From Roridomyces roridus (Eukaryota > Basidiomycota > Agaricomycetes > Agaricales > Mycenaceae), in contig JARKIF010000017.1 of the NCBI GenBank assembly GCA_029378245.1, positions 310,001-374,000 of the forward strand: a DNA stretch of 64,000 nt, written 5' to 3'. Below the pieces are notes generated by a model that worked only from the letters and a program-made list of their open reading frames with translations, had not been told where the DNA came from and ran no database searches. Shown here piece after piece: positions 30,378 through 42,285 of the stretch (position 1 is the stretch's first letter; every line of letters begins with the position of its first letter). The position numbers and the translations under genes are program-made.

Positions 30378-31730
30378 TCACAAGAAAGTAAAGCCTTTGC
30401 TCCTCGACCAATCCACTCCGTTCTTCAGCTGCTCGAGCGTAAGGAAGATGAGGATCGTCGTGGGCTGCAGCCTCGTCCAAGCGGGGAGCCATCCCTTGAA
30501 CATGAACATCGCGCCTTCCGTCTTGAGCGACTGACGGATTACTCCCATCGTCGACTGCGTTTGTCGTGAATCCGAGAACGAGGGGAGGATGGATTGACAC
30601 GCACGTTGGACCCGGGTCCGGAGGCGTTCATGATTCGACTCTTGAGTACATCCGCGGGCGAACAGACTGTGGTGGCTACCGTCCCCTACCATCCATGTCA
30701 GTACTACGTACATACCGAAGAAGATAAAACCCACGGCAGCGAAACTGGCCGTGAAGTGAAGACCAATGTTATCATCAAAGTAAGGCGTCTTCAACAGCTC
30801 AGCCTTGAAAAAGTCGTATCTGTGCACATCGTTCAACGTCGAGTATCATGAGAAAAGAAGGAACGCACGAAGCCAGCTGGCTGGCGTTCATCAAAATCGC
30901 ACGGAACACGTTCGGTCCTGCTCCACGTAGAAGCGAGGAGGGTCCTTCTTCGCGGACCATCTGGAGGAGAGCTCAGATTGGTATCGAGGAAAATATGGAA
31001 CACGACGCACTCGGAACAAAGCATCAAAACAATGCTTGTAGTTGAACCGCTTCTCTGGCGGTTTGGCGAAATCGCCTTGGAGGCGGACCATGACGATTTC
31101 TGATTTGATCTCGGTTAGGTTAGTTCTCGGCTAGATATCCGATGGACACACCTCCAGGGTTGCCCACGAGTCCAGCAATACCTCCCGCTATTCCGCCGAG
31201 AGTCAAACTTCAAGAATAAGTACGGCAATATTGACGCACCCATGCTCCCAGCGAGGGCCAACTTCCACGCGGGCGCATCCTTGCCCGCTCCAAGGATCTT
31301 CTTGCTCTCGTCATACGCCCAGAACCGACACATCGAGTAGGACATCTGGCGCATCCACGTCCCAGAGATGCCATCGAACAAGCCCCGCGTGCCTACCCAA
31401 CGCTCGTTAAGCTCTCATGGACAAAATACCGATAGATATCCGCGTACCGCCTGTTCTATACGTCTTCTTTATACTCTCTATCATCCGCTTGTCGCCGGAC
31501 GCCTGCAACCGGACCTTGGTGAGATCCAGCGGACTGAGAGGGATGTAAGCAGCAAGCTCCGGACGATGAGATCGGTCCCCTCACTGAGTGATGGAAGCAG
31601 CGATCGTCGCTGCCACCCCTGGTCGACGGATATGCGTTAGCTAGGCAGCGGTGGGGTGTGACAGTCCGGACGACGCACCTCCAAGCCAGAATGGATAGGG
31701 CTGCTTCTTCTGTGGTATGCTGGCCGACAT
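30378..31730 (-). CDS. DIC1: mitochondrial dicarboxylate carrier
   Basis: A multi-exon gene from ATG 31730 (MSASIPQKKQPYPFWLGG) to 30378. Splicing through short GT-AG introns gives the mitochondrial carrier signatures: THPLDLTKVRLQASGDKRMI (first PxD/ExxK/R), GTRGLFDGISGTWMRQMSYS, RFWAYDESKKILG, GGIAGLVGNPG ... EIVMVRLQGDFAKPPEKRFN (second repeat), PNVFRAILMNASQLASYDFF, TVATTVCSPADVLKSRIMNA (third), and GWLPAWTRLQPTTILIFLTL near the C-terminus. Such carriers have six transmembrane helices in the inner mitochondrial membrane and exchange dicarboxylates such as malate or succinate for phosphate; the HPLDLTKVRLQ and NPxEIVMVRLQGD forms are typical of the dicarboxylate branch. It is the only well-known single-copy gene inside the duplicated region and looks intact. 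Confidence 0.85.
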
Positions 31731-32876
31731 GGTTGCTGCGAGTGGCTCGGGTCTAGGGTCGTGTGAACAAGGAAACGAGGTAGAGCCGGTCTAATGAAGC
31801 AGAGGGTCGGGGTCTGAGGCGATGTCTACGACGGATGGTCGCTGGGGAGGGTGGGGAGGGCGAGATGAGCCCGGGCGATGACGGGATGTGAAAGGCAAGC
31901 GATGAAGGGAGGGAGCAAGTGTGCGACAAGTAAATATATTGGGACTGACATGTGACCTTGCGGACTGCCGTCAACATTTGCTCCCGCGCTCGTCATTGCA
32001 CAGCTTTGCGGGGTACGATTGCGCGGATCCCTCTCAATCTGATACACGTTAAGCGCGATACTGCCCAGATAAATACTACCAATGCGATGGTTTCCCTCCT
32101 TTTTCATGTGCTCTTTTTTGCGATTTTTTTTTGTGTCCTGTAATTTGTCGTAATCCGAGTTCACCCGTATTTTCCCACTAGCGTGTCCGCCTCGGAGCTC
32201 GGTGATGGCTTGCACGGTGGATGCTTGCCAAGATGTTAATAACCTCGGTGCGACATCGTCCGCGTGTCTCGGACACGATGCATTCCGTGAACCAGAAGTC
32301 CGTGAATCCGACCTCGGTGAGCGACATCGGACAGTAACTCTGCTGGAACTTGTGAAAGTCAACACTGAAACGGCCGTCAATTTGACGCCACTACGGAACG
32401 GAACGGACGGCCGTTACGGGTGGCGAGTTGAAGTGCCCACGCCCGTAATGCATCGGCCGATTCAGGTGGAAGCGCAAGTGGACCTTGGGAATTCCGCTGC
32501 GTCGATCCACACGCCAATGGCTCATAAGAGAAATATTCCAAACATGGGCTCTACTTCTCAATGACCAGTTTTCAGCGTTCCCAGCAAGAGCCAGAGGTCG
32601 GCCGAAGTTCCGGAGAGCAATCAGGCGTGGGTTGAATTCCCCGTCGGCCGAAGTCTCAGGGATTCGAAGCAAGAAGTAGAAATCTTATGTGTGAGACGCC
32701 GCTGGGATTGAAAGTGATACTCCGCCTGTGTTGAATTGGGCTCAACTTTGGCTATCTTTGGCGAGTCTTATCACGTGATGTTTCGCCTCTTCATTCTTGA
32801 CCATCATCATCGAAAACGAGATAAGACTCTCCTAGCCCTCTCCTCTATCTTCCATCCCAAAAATTCGCCCTAGGAT
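31731..32876. other. intergenic region without a confident gene
   Basis: Upstream of the carrier gene (to about 31900) and of the F-box pseudogene (from about 32700). Frames at 31826-32380 and 32391-32672 are low-complexity or overlap on both strands and have no domain. The word GACGGCCGT near 32406 recalls the GC-rich repeats at the left end of the window. Confidence 0.35.
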
Positions 32877-33270
32877 GGAATCTTCTTTTGACTCCCCATC
32901 CCCTCGTCTCCCGAAAGCAACGACGCCCCCGTCGACACCGACATGCCCCTGATTCAGGCCTTTCTATCTGGGCAGCAGGCGTACCTGGTTGACTCTGCGA
33001 TTAATACCCGTTGCAGAATTCCCGGCGGGTATAGAGCTCCTCACGCAGCGCGATGCCCTTACAACCCGCATCCAGGCACACGCCACAGTCTTATCATCTC
33101 CGTCGCATCCCCGCCGAACTCTGGTCGAAGATCTTCCTCATGGTTCCTTCAACCCGGCGAGTGGATCACATACCCACGAATGCCCCTCCTTGGCGACTCA
33201 GGCATATCTGTAGCTTCTGGCGTGATCACATGGCCCTCTCAAACCCATTCCTCTGGCGAACCTTCGAGAT

Positions 33271-33601
33271 TATGGCGGTCCGACTGCACATTTAATAATC
33301 CCACACTTTTATTGTCCTTCCCATACTTTTACAATGAAAATCTCAGGTTTCCCATACTTATTGAGCATTTCAGACCACAAAAGAAAGTGTGGGGAAAAGT
33401 CGAACTTCCCCCCACTTTTATTGACAGCAATCGCACGTCCCACACTTTTATCACTTCGCCTGCCCTTGCTCGCTTGATCGCCTGCCCTTGCTCCCACACT
33501 TTTATCCGACTTCAATTTCCCCCACTTTTATTCAACCTCGACAAATCCCCCAACTTTTATTCAACCTCTACACTTCCCCCACTTTCATTCAACTACTGTA
33601 C
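33271..33601 (+). repeat. left arm of fold-back element
   Basis: This arm is a perfect reverse complement of 33786-34116. It contains a run of spaced CCCACACTTTTAT-like words. Each arm carries the same 68-residue open frame on the outward strand, which follows from the symmetry and is not evidence of a gene. Confidence 0.9.
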
Positions 33602-33785
33602 TTGGCGACCAAATGTTTCTGCTCGGCAACTCGGCAACCAGCGATGTCGCATCATTTTTGACGGTATATGTGATCCGAATGATCCCATCATACCATATAT
33701 GGTAATTTGATGTGATGGCCGTTCGGTGGATCTCTTACCTGGTGAACCTTTGCAGTGACACGTGGCACCCGGTCGAAATAGGACA

Positions 33786-34116
33786 GTACAGTAGTTGAAT
33801 GAAAGTGGGGGAAGTGTAGAGGTTGAATAAAAGTTGGGGGATTTGTCGAGGTTGAATAAAAGTGGGGGAAATTGAAGTCGGATAAAAGTGTGGGAGCAAG
33901 GGCAGGCGATCAAGCGAGCAAGGGCAGGCGAAGTGATAAAAGTGTGGGACGTGCGATTGCTGTCAATAAAAGTGGGGGGAAGTTCGACTTTTCCCCACAC
34001 TTTCTTTTGTGGTCTGAAATGCTCAATAAGTATGGGAAACCTGAGATTTTCATTGTAAAAGTATGGGAAGGACAATAAAAGTGTGGGATTATTAAATGTG
34101 CAGTCGGACCGCCATA
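33786..34116 (-). repeat. right arm of fold-back element
   Basis: Perfect inverted copy of 33271-33601. Absence of any difference over 331 bp points to recent insertion or to arm-to-arm correction. Confidence 0.9.
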
Positions 34117-35218
34117 CGAGATTGTGCCACCCGGGGTGTTAATGTTACCGACATCTTCCCTTTGCCCATGATCGAAACGAAACTGGCTCGCTCCTGCCTA
34201 TCAACCTGGCGTTCGAATGGTCAAATGGGAGTGCTGGGGCGGTTCTCCTCGAGAGATTGATTCTGGAGTCCCACCGTCGGAACCATGTCTACGTGCGAGT
34301 GCTGGGAAGCAACGCGAGCATACTCTCTCGGCTTCAACAGATCCATGGCCGCATCCCGATTGTGAAGATGTTCCAATTTATCTCTGAAGATGAACTACCC
34401 GAGCCAGACTTCGTTGGCGCGCAGGACATCTTCTTGTCAGCGCCGTCTCTCCGTGACTTGACCCTCACCCATTACAAGTTCTCCACGCCGCCTTTCTTGC
34501 TGCCATCCTCCCAGCTGGTCGTTTACCAGGGTAGTGCCCACTGCGATGTTCACCTTACCATCCTTCGTGGGGTGATACAGTCTCGTATCCACACGACGCC
34601 CGAGTTCTTGTTTCGCGTTCTTTCGGTGATGCCCATAGTTAACCGGGAGATGGGCGGTGCTGGGATGGATGTGTTTGTGGAGCGTTTGGGGATGAGAGGG
34701 CTCGAGGAGAATGTCGAGATTGTGGATTGGCGGGAGACGGCTCAGCTCTTGGCTGCGATTTGAATGAAATCACGGGTTGATTTTCGTACGTGCCGAATTT
34801 ATTGATCTCTAAATTTACTTCTGTTGCTCGCAGTTTCATGGAATCTATTTAGATTTGTCGAGCTCTTGCCCAGCAGGCAACGACAGCCTTGTGTTAACGT
34901 TCAATCTGGCAGAGAGCTCTCACCCCAACAGCATTCCGCGGGTGCGGATGACACATCTTACCTCAACCCACAGCCTCCGACGCACTGCTTCCCTTGTGTC
35001 TCTCAAATGTTCGTTACGACAGGATGCTCTGGATCGCCGTAATCCGCCAACACTGCTGTTCAGTGGCGTCCTTTCCAGGCGTACGAGTCAACGCAACTTG
35101 ACGTTATGCACTGAATTCGTCGAGGGGTATATAAAGAGAGTCAGGTCAACATATACCCCTCAGAAACAAAGCCCTCGTTGAAGCCAAGCTCCCTCCCAGT
35201 CCCAGCCAAATCTTACAA

Positions 35219-35592
35219 ATGTCCACCGTAGTCGTGTCTCACAACTGCAAACATCGGGACGGCCCCAGCCCCGTTCCCTGCTGGGTCTGCAGCCCAGAAA
35301 TGTACACAGCCGCATGCATCCGTGCGTTTACTTGATCTCATTTCAGTCTCCGAGTCTACACCCGCTCACGACGAGTTTAGCGGCGACCGGGTACTGGGCC
35401 GTCCCCGCGCCCCCACACGGCTCCATCGCATGCTTCCACCCGGCCAGCCCTGCGTTCTCGGTGTACGCGGCGGGCTCTCCACCATCGGCATGGACCACGT
35501 CTCCCACGACGGTCATAGCCTACCCCAATGCGCATGTGCGCGTCGATTGGCATCCCCGCGCGCCGATCTGTGGGCTGTTTTGCCATTGGTGA
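35219..35592 (+). CDS. small protein of an unrecognised family, copy 2
   Basis: ATG 35219 gives MSTVVVSHNCKHRDGPSPVP, then CWVCSPEMYTAACI. A 59-bp GT-AG intron (35322-35380) joins to PATGYWAVPAPPHGSIACFH ... YAAGSPPSAWTTSPTTVIAY ... RVDWHPRAPICGLFCHW, ending at 35592. Here the unspliced frame is closed by a stop inside the intron, so splicing is required. A TATATAAAGA word at 35128-35137 is a plausible TATA box. It is followed by the F-box pseudogene at 35866, repeating the order of the left arm. Confidence 0.7.
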
Positions 35593-35865
35593 AGATGGAG
35601 ACAAGAAGTTGGAATGACAGGCGATGATCGAATGGACTGTTTATATTTTTCGGCTGGGAATGTACTGCTGGGATTTTCTTGAATTTACTATCGTTTGCTT
35701 CAAGTTCGAGTCTTCGACGCGTCGCATTTACTTGTCTCTGTTTGGCTATCACGTTCCAATTTTGACCAACACGTCACTTCCTTTGACCGAACCACCACCA
35801 TCTCAATTGCAAAGTGGATATCCTCTGTCATCCGGGATTTTCTTACCTGAACTCTCGTTTCCAGC

Positions 35866-37435
35866 ATGGCTATTTCCCCGCCACCGTGCACCGATCTCCT
35901 CCTAAGCAACGATCCAGCCCACGACGCCGAAATCTCCTCGCTCGTCGCTTTTCTTGATAACAAACGCTCGCACCTGGCTGCGTTGAACTCCGAGATCGAC
36001 GGTGGTCGAAAGAACGGTGAAGCTGGAGAGCAGCTGCTGTCTGAGCGCGACGCGACAGCAAATTGCATTCGGTCGTATGCAGCGATTCTGTCGCCAGTGC
36101 GTCGTATGCCGAACGAGCTGTTGGCGGAGATATTCTCCTGGACATCATTCCCCCGCAGAATTAGTGCTGCAACTCGGGCATATGCCACTCGAGATGTGTA
36201 TTCGCCTCCTTGGATTCTCGACTTCATCTGCAGGTCGTGGAGAGGCGTGACACTCGGCCCCATTTCTGTGGCGCACCATTGACCGCTCCTTACCCTTCCA
36301 ACGTGAGCCTCCCACGTTCCATCTATACCCTCTCTCCTTCCTCGAATGCCAACTTCTCCGCTCCGCGGACCTGACGCTCGATGTGTCTATTGGTTGGCGG
36401 GAGCGGAATGAAGGCGACATGGCTCTACTCAACAGGGTCCTTATGGAATGTCACCGCTGGAGGACCTTCCGAGTCAGCTCGGTCGACATGGAGCAGACTT
36501 CCCCCTCCGGCGTTTATGATCTCCTTCGAAGCATCCGCAATCGAATTCCTGCCCTTGACGAATTCGAATTCTTTGACCTATGAAGATCGTGCCAAAACAC
36601 GGAAACTCTGAGTTTCCTGTCGGATGCTCCGTCCTTGCGTCGACTCATCCTCACCACTCGCGGATTTTCAGTGCCCTCCGCCCCTCTCGACGTCCCGTGG
36701 GCCCAGATGACGCACTATCACGGCAAAGACCGTTTGCCCAGACAACTTGACATTCTGTCCGCTGCTCCCAATCTGGGCGAATGCCGTCTAGCCTTTTACG
36801 GCGTTGCAGACCACCCAGCTCCGGAGAGCAGTAAAGGAGCCATCCTTCTCCCCCAGCTACGGTGACTTGCCACCGCAGGATCTCGCGTGTTGGATTACCT
36901 CTCAGCGCCGTCTCTCCATTTTTTGCGAGTAGAGGAGGGGCTTGGATCCGTGCTCCCTTTCATACAGCGTTCCTCGTGCTGCCTGAGGGTGTTGGCGTTC
37001 GTTGATTGTCGGACGGACCCTAAAATGGAGAATATTGTCATCGACGTCCTCCGAGCCCTCCCACTCCTCGAGCACTTCCTTGTTGATGGTGCGTTCGAAT
37101 GGGCCCCATTGTATACAGCGATGACCATCTCCGAGCTCTCCCGCACCTTGTGTCCGAGCCTCAAGTTCTTCGGATGCGGCACACAAAGCGGGAGCGCACT
37201 TCAACATTCGGAGCTCGACGCGCTCCTTTCCATGGTCCGGTCTCGTCGGGGCATGGGGTCTGCCCAACGGTTGCGGAGCTTGCGTGTGCTGTGGCAGCCC
37301 CCCAGCGATCGCGATCCTAACGTACACATTTGGGAAGAGTTTGCAAAGGAAGCGGGGGGGATTGACGTCGTACTTGTCCCTTATAACCAAACATTCAACT
37401 TTCTGGAGGAGGGGGAGCCTCATCACTTGTTCTGA
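35866..37435 (+). pseudogene. F-box gene with frameshift and stop codons
   Basis: ATG 35866 opens a normal family N-terminus (LLLSNDPAHDAEISSLVAFL) and F-box segment (RRMPNELLAEIFSWTSFPRR). A two-base loss relative to 41080 near 36258 shifts the frame. Further on, a TGA interrupts after the EFEFFDL segment (36581) and another after LLPQLR (36862). The C-terminal part is open again (LRALPLLEHFLVDGAFEWAP ... RSRRGMGSAQRLRSLRVLWQ) to 37435. Between these lesions similarity to 24822-26396 is continuous. It is non-functional as a full F-box protein. Confidence 0.85.
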
Positions 37436-38139
37436 ATCGTTTCTTCCGTAGATAACATACAGTCTACAGATAAATTTGCAATGGCGGTCGAGGGAGAATC
37501 GCTTCGAGAACCCAAGGGTCTGTTGCCCTCTCGTTTCCATCGGGCGATTCCAAGCCAACGCTATCCTATTGTATTCCATGCGTATCAATCCGGCACTGGG
37601 TCGGATGGAGTGAGGAGCATCAGCGCACAGGCCATCCAGAACGTGCGTCGCGGACTGCGTGGCAGCAGGGTAAATTGGCCTCACGACCGCACGAGCTCTC
37701 AGGCTCCGGTTTGATGCCGAGGATGAGAGGACCGCGTCACCGCCGCGGCGGCGTCGGGAGGGGCGGCTTTGTTCAAGGCGAGGCACGGCGACTCACGGGG
37801 AGACAGGACCTGCGGCAGCAGCCTGCTCAGCGGTGATCCAAAACAAGGATGGTCATCGCGCGGGCGCGTCGAGTGTCTGTTGATCGTGTAAGATTCATTC
37901 GATGGCTTCTCTCACACTGGCAACGAGAGCAATATGTAGATGGAGAGGAGATGGAGAGGACGTCGTGGAATCGAAGGGGTCTTTCGATCACTGTCCTGAA
38001 TTTTTTGAACTACATAATACGGCTCAATTCTTGGATTCTTTTTTCACAAACAGCGCGGGACCATATGCCCTTTATTATTATTATTATTATTATACAATCA
38101 CAAGATTACGAAGGATCTTTCAATACCTGTGAACTTTGA
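37436..38139. other. intergenic region with an ATT microsatellite
   Basis: No gene recognised. 37900-38139 resembles 42100-42290 and the region right of the left-arm DUF6534 gene, so it belongs to the duplicated unit. A run of about seven TTA/ATT units lies at 38071-38094 and is absent from the other two copies. Confidence 0.5.
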
Positions 38140-39851
38140 TCATGGCTCGGCGTGTGTACGCTCTCGCCCCTTCCGCGAATGCATCTCATGCACCTCCAGC
38201 TCAAGCTGCGCCTCGGGGTCCTTGTCCTTGTCATTGTGCACCTGCAGCGAATCCGCTCCAGAACCAGTCCCACTCCCACTAGTATCGTGTCCAGACATCA
38301 TGTCCGTGGCACCCAGAGTGTTGAACACTACAGTGCTCTGTGGGACGTTTCGATTAGTCGTAGCCACCGCCGGGCGCGGGCGGGTGCGCGTGCTTCCGTC
38401 CGTAGTGAGGATGTGTCGGAGGTGCTCGCGGCTGATGAGATGGTCTAGGATTGTCTGCAGATTTGTTATTGCAAGATGGGGCGGGAAGGGATATTATGGG
38501 GCAGGCAGTACATACGTGGGTGTAGATACGCCCGATAGGAACAGAAAAGATGAGGTTCATGTACGTTCCAGGCGCGTAGCGGTATGCCAACAGAGACCCG
38601 ATGGCGAACAAAGCTGTAGCCCATCCATGTCCCAGTCAGAATAGACCCCGGTCAACGATGTCAAGAAGAGGTAAACGCACACGTAAAGATACCAGATTGA
38701 ATCGCAGCCCGCATGAGCATATTGAGCCCCTTGTTCGTGCGTCTCAGCCTTGACTTTGATTGCGCGAATGAAACGGCGTGGATTCGCGTCTTTGATTGGT
38801 AGAACCTGGCAGAAAGGATGACTGCCCCGATGCTCAGCAAATGGATTTGAACGAGAAGGCGCAACGGCGTATACTTGAGACGATGATATCAAGCGTGGCT
38901 TGGAGAGCTAGGTTCCCCTCCACCGGACCCCGGAGGTTGTCGACCTTGTCTAGTCTGAGTTTCCGCAGTGGATGTCAGAATGCAGAAGGCAAGGAACGGA
39001 GAGGTCAACGTACGTTGTCACGATCGTGGCTTGAATTGCCGCTGCCACTCCCAGTGCGCAATCTGCCAGGATTCCAACGGCCAGGAAGGCCATCAGCCAT
39101 TTGTTCCCGATGAACCTGTATATTCTGCAGCAGGTTCAATCGACACCTCGCAGGGAACCGTGCATGCTTGCCTATGCGATTGGAACGTTTGATTGATGAG
39201 AGCCAGCACCGCTGTCACTGCCCAAATTCAAAGGCCAGTAAATGCCACTCAGGAATGAACTCACTCGAGGCGCAAAGCGTCATCGTCCAGTCAATCTCTG
39301 TATGCAATCAGGGACGTGGCAACGAGCAAAATCGCTGTGCCTACGATCAATCAGCTCAGGGTGGTTGAAATCCCTGGGAATGGCCGCCAAGAGCTCAACG
39401 ATGTAGCTCGAGAAGCAGGAGGAAACTACCCACGCAACACAGTAGGTCCTGACATGAGAACGTCATTAGGTGAGATCAACGTTGGAGGAGTTACTCGCAC
39501 CAGGCCATGAGCGCCATCGATACAATGTGCGCTGCATTCATCAGGTAAAGAGCCACGACACCAAGCCTGTTTGGGAAATTTAACGCATGGGTATGGTGGA
39601 AATGGAGATACTGACTTGACCCAGGGCGGGTCGTTGAATCCTAAGTACAAAGATTCGACGCTTGTATATGGAATAGACGGCGGGGAAAGCGTACTTGAGT
39701 TGTGATAGGTTGAAAATTGGGAAGCTATGATGCCCCCAAAGAACGTATTCACTGCATATGATAAAGTGTCGTCAAGGGAGGAGCAGCAAGGGCGGGACAT
39801 ACGCAGAACAGACACCAGCATATAGCCGATTGTGGTGTCGAATTCACCCAT
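38140..39851 (-). pseudogene. DUF6534-type membrane protein gene (middle copy), shares nonsense codon with left copy
   Basis: Same exon series as 13208-14915, from ATG 39851 (MGEFDTTIGYML) to the stop at 38140. Over the stretch 38.5-39.4 kb it is almost identical to 13.7-14.6 kb in the left arm, including the TGA after LLVATSLIAYRD. At the 3' end (38140-38330) it differs more, for example a SGTGSGADSLQVHNDKDKD tail. The gene would encode a multi-pass membrane protein of unknown function if read through; the shared stop suggests both are dead. Confidence 0.6.
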
Positions 39852-40686
39852 TAGGAGATTAGTAGCGGTTTGTGGAAGGAAAGAAGGGCAGAGTGCGAAT
39901 CCGAACAATGAAGTATATGCACATCCTTCCACGAGGGTTACGGCGCCTTGCAGGCATCATGTTCTGTCGTCCGATTTGATGCGGACAGACGCCATGCAGG
40001 ACCCTGTGTGGGCCGTGAAATCGGTCGCTGTGCGGCTGGAGGACTCGAGAAAGTCGAAGGGAGCGGAAATGAATTCGGTGTTTCCAAAAGGGGTCAGATT
40101 CGTGATGCGAGATCTACCAACTCACTCAAGACTGCGGCTGGAGGGTAGGAGTTGACACAGAAGGTATTCGAGGAACTCAAATGTGCTATATTGCGGCTGC
40201 AACCCTGAATCATAATGCGTCCTGCCCCAATCCGGCCCGCCAAAGACTCGATTGTGTTCTAGAGGGGATCGAGGCCATCTCAGTCCTAATGACTATCCAT
40301 AGATTGATTTAGATGCCCAGCAAGGAGAGAGCCAGTGGATGCGTCCTGGTAGCTTGAGCTTGAGCAGTGGATGGGGGGAAGCGGAGAAAAGGACCGATCA
40401 GATAATCAGCAAGGACAAATACTGTTTTTCGGTTCAAGTTCGGTTGGCCGTCGGCAAAGCACCTTCCTTTGCTATCCCGCCTGGAATGACGGAGATAAGG
40501 ATGGTGACTGCCTTCGAGAACCACCGACCTGAGGTTTGTACATAGCACATTCAACAAATTCCGCATTTGTGCGGCTATCACGTTCCACGTGATGCTACTT
40601 CCTTTGACCCGAACACCACCATCTCAATTGCAAGGTGGATATCCTCCACCATCCAGGCTTCTCTTCCCGGACCTTTCTTTTCTAGC

Positions 40687-41990
40687 ATGGATCTTTCCCC
40701 ACCGCCGTGCACCCATCTCCTCCTAGGCAACGATCCTCCTCCCGATGCCGAAATCTCCTCGCTCCTCGCTTTTCTTGATAAGAAACGCTCGCAACTGGCT
40801 GCGTTGGACTTCCAGATTGACGATTCTCGGAGCAGCGGTCACGTTGTCAAGAGCCTCGTTGCTGAGCGCGACGCGACAGCAGATTGCATTCGGTCGTATG
40901 CGGCGATTCTGTCGCCAGTGCGTCGCATGCCGAACGAGCTGTTGGCGGAAATATTCTCCTGGACATCATTCACGCGCCGAGTTCGCACTGCAAGTTGGTA
41001 TACGCATTTTCGAGACGTGTACTCTCCCCCTTGGATTCTCGGCCACATATGCAGGTCGTGGAGAGTCGTGGCACTCGGCACCCCATTTCTGTGGCGCACC
41101 ATTCATATCTCATGCCCGTACCGTCATGAGTCTCCGGCCCTCCACATCTACCCTCTTTCCTTCCTCGAATGCCAGCTTCTCCGTTCCGCCAACCTCACGC
41201 TCGATGTGTCTGTTGAGTGGCGGGAAGAGAATGAAGGCCCGCCGGCTACCGTTCTACTCAGCAAGATCCTTGCAGAATCCCATCGCTGGAGGAAATTCTT
41301 TTTCGAACTACATTTCCCGGCCACCAACGTAGCCATATATGATCTTATTCAAAGCATCCGCAATCGAATCCCTGCCCTCGAGAACTTTGAGTTCATTGAC
41401 CGAGCAGGGGCATATCACTGGCATTCAATAAAGGGAGCCTTCAGTTTCCTGTCGGATGCTCCGTCCTTGCGTCGAGTTGTTCTCACCGATCTCGCACTTT
41501 CAGTGGGCTCCGCCCCACTCGACGTCCCCTGGGCCCAGATAACGCACTATCACGGCAAACATCCTTGCCCCAGACAACTTGATATCTTGTCCGCTGCTCA
41601 CAACCTGGTCGAGTGTCGTCTAACTTTCTTCGACTTGTTAGACCACCCAGCACCGGATGACAGCAAGGGTGGCATACATCTCCCACAACTACGCCGACTT
41701 GTCACCTCACGATCTCGTGTGTTGCATTACCTCACAGCGTCATCCCTCCAGTTTCTGCAAGTGCAATTCGACCCCGATTCTACTCCCTTTCATACAACGT
41801 TCCCCGTGCTCCTTGAGGAGTTTGTTGTTGATCACATGCCGGATCTGGCCCGAAATGGGCCCTCTCATCGAAGTCCTCCGAGCCCTCCCAGATCTCGAGT
41901 ACTTCGTTGTTGATGGTGCGGGCCCCATTATGGGCAGCCATGATAATCCCCGATTCCTTCCAATGTCGCCTGAGCCTTGTGTCTGAGGTC
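40687..41990 (+). pseudogene. F-box gene truncated at the C-terminus (right copy of 24822-26396)
   Basis: ATG 40687 (MDLSPPPCTHLLLGNDPPPD) is followed by an intact F-box domain and leucine-rich region, about 95 percent like the left copy, up to LQFLQVQFDPDS. Small deletions at about 41790 shift the frame, and the rest is recognisable only in pieces (LIEVLRALPDLEYFVVDGA). Near 42030 the gene stops abruptly against the intergenic DNA of the DUF6534 gene. The last ~100 codons of the left copy are missing. The 5' part could still be translated to a ~400-residue product ending at 41913. Confidence 0.8.
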
Positions 41991-42285
41991 CGAGTTCTTC
42001 GCATGCGGAACGCACTGCGGCGCCCTTCTACGATGAATTTGGGAAGACCCAAAGGAGACTGGACGCTGTCCGCCTTGAGGTGTCCAACCAATTCGATGGC
42101 TTCTCTCCCACGGGCAACGAGAGCAATACGTAGGTGGAGGCAGAAAGGACGTCGTGGAATCGAAGGGGTCTTTCGATCACTGCGCCTGGAATTTTTCAAC
42201 TAATGTGTCTCAATTATTCCATTCTTTTGCAAAAACTATACAACCACAAGAATACGAAGGATCTTTCAATACCTGGGAACTTTGA

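Larger units (their letters stand above)
33271..34116. mobile_element. fold-back (long-TIR) element, 846 bp, 6-bp target duplication
   Basis: The element consists of two perfect inverted arms (33271-33601 and 33786-34116, 331 bp each) around a centre of about 184 bp. The ends read TATGGCGGTCCGACTGCACA. CGAGAT is duplicated on both sides (33265-33270 and 34117-34122), and joining the flanks restores the F-box frame (FEIVP). Inside the arms the word CCCACACTTTTAT and variants (CCCCACTTTTATT) recur about eight times per arm. No protein is encoded. The TAT start and 6-bp duplication are the same as for the IS3EU-like elements in this window, so a common transposase class is possible. Confidence 0.9.
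32877..34763 (+). pseudogene. F-box gene broken by a fold-back element and deletion
   Basis: Starting at ATG 32877, the family N-terminus appears in shifted frames (PLIQAFLSGQQAYLVD in one frame, IELLTQRDALTTRIQAHATV in another, RRIPAELWSKIFLMVPSTRR in a third). At the FEI codons the gene is cut by the 846-bp element 33271-34116. It then resumes (TDIFPLPMIET, then ILESHRRNHVYVRVLGSNAS ... LPSSQLVVYQGSAHCDVHLT). About 190 codons present in the 27735 paralogue are missing before the C-terminal block (EFLFRVLSVMPIVNREMGG) ending at 34763. It is a clear pseudogene. Confidence 0.85.
34850..40550 (+). repeat. second, diverged copy of the inner duplication unit
   Basis: The order small-protein gene (35219), F-box (35866), DUF6534 gene (38140-39851, minus) repeats the order seen at 27026 to 13208 in the left arm, in inverted orientation. 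The upstream region 34880-35200 matches 27030-27400. Parts of the DUF6534 gene are almost identical to the left-arm copy, while the F-box gene is clearly more diverged, so the unit has a mixed history. Confidence 0.8.

Noticed and set aside
31826..32380. 184-residue minus-strand frame upstream of the carrier gene
   Set aside because: No domain, Ser/Pro/Arg-rich, and it overlaps the promoter of the dicarboxylate carrier; no splice structure could be supported.
33309..33515. Identical 68-residue frames at 33309-33515 (minus) and 33872-34078 (plus)
   Set aside because: They arise from the perfect arms of the fold-back element; the sequence is made of repeated short words, and the frame is not a gene.
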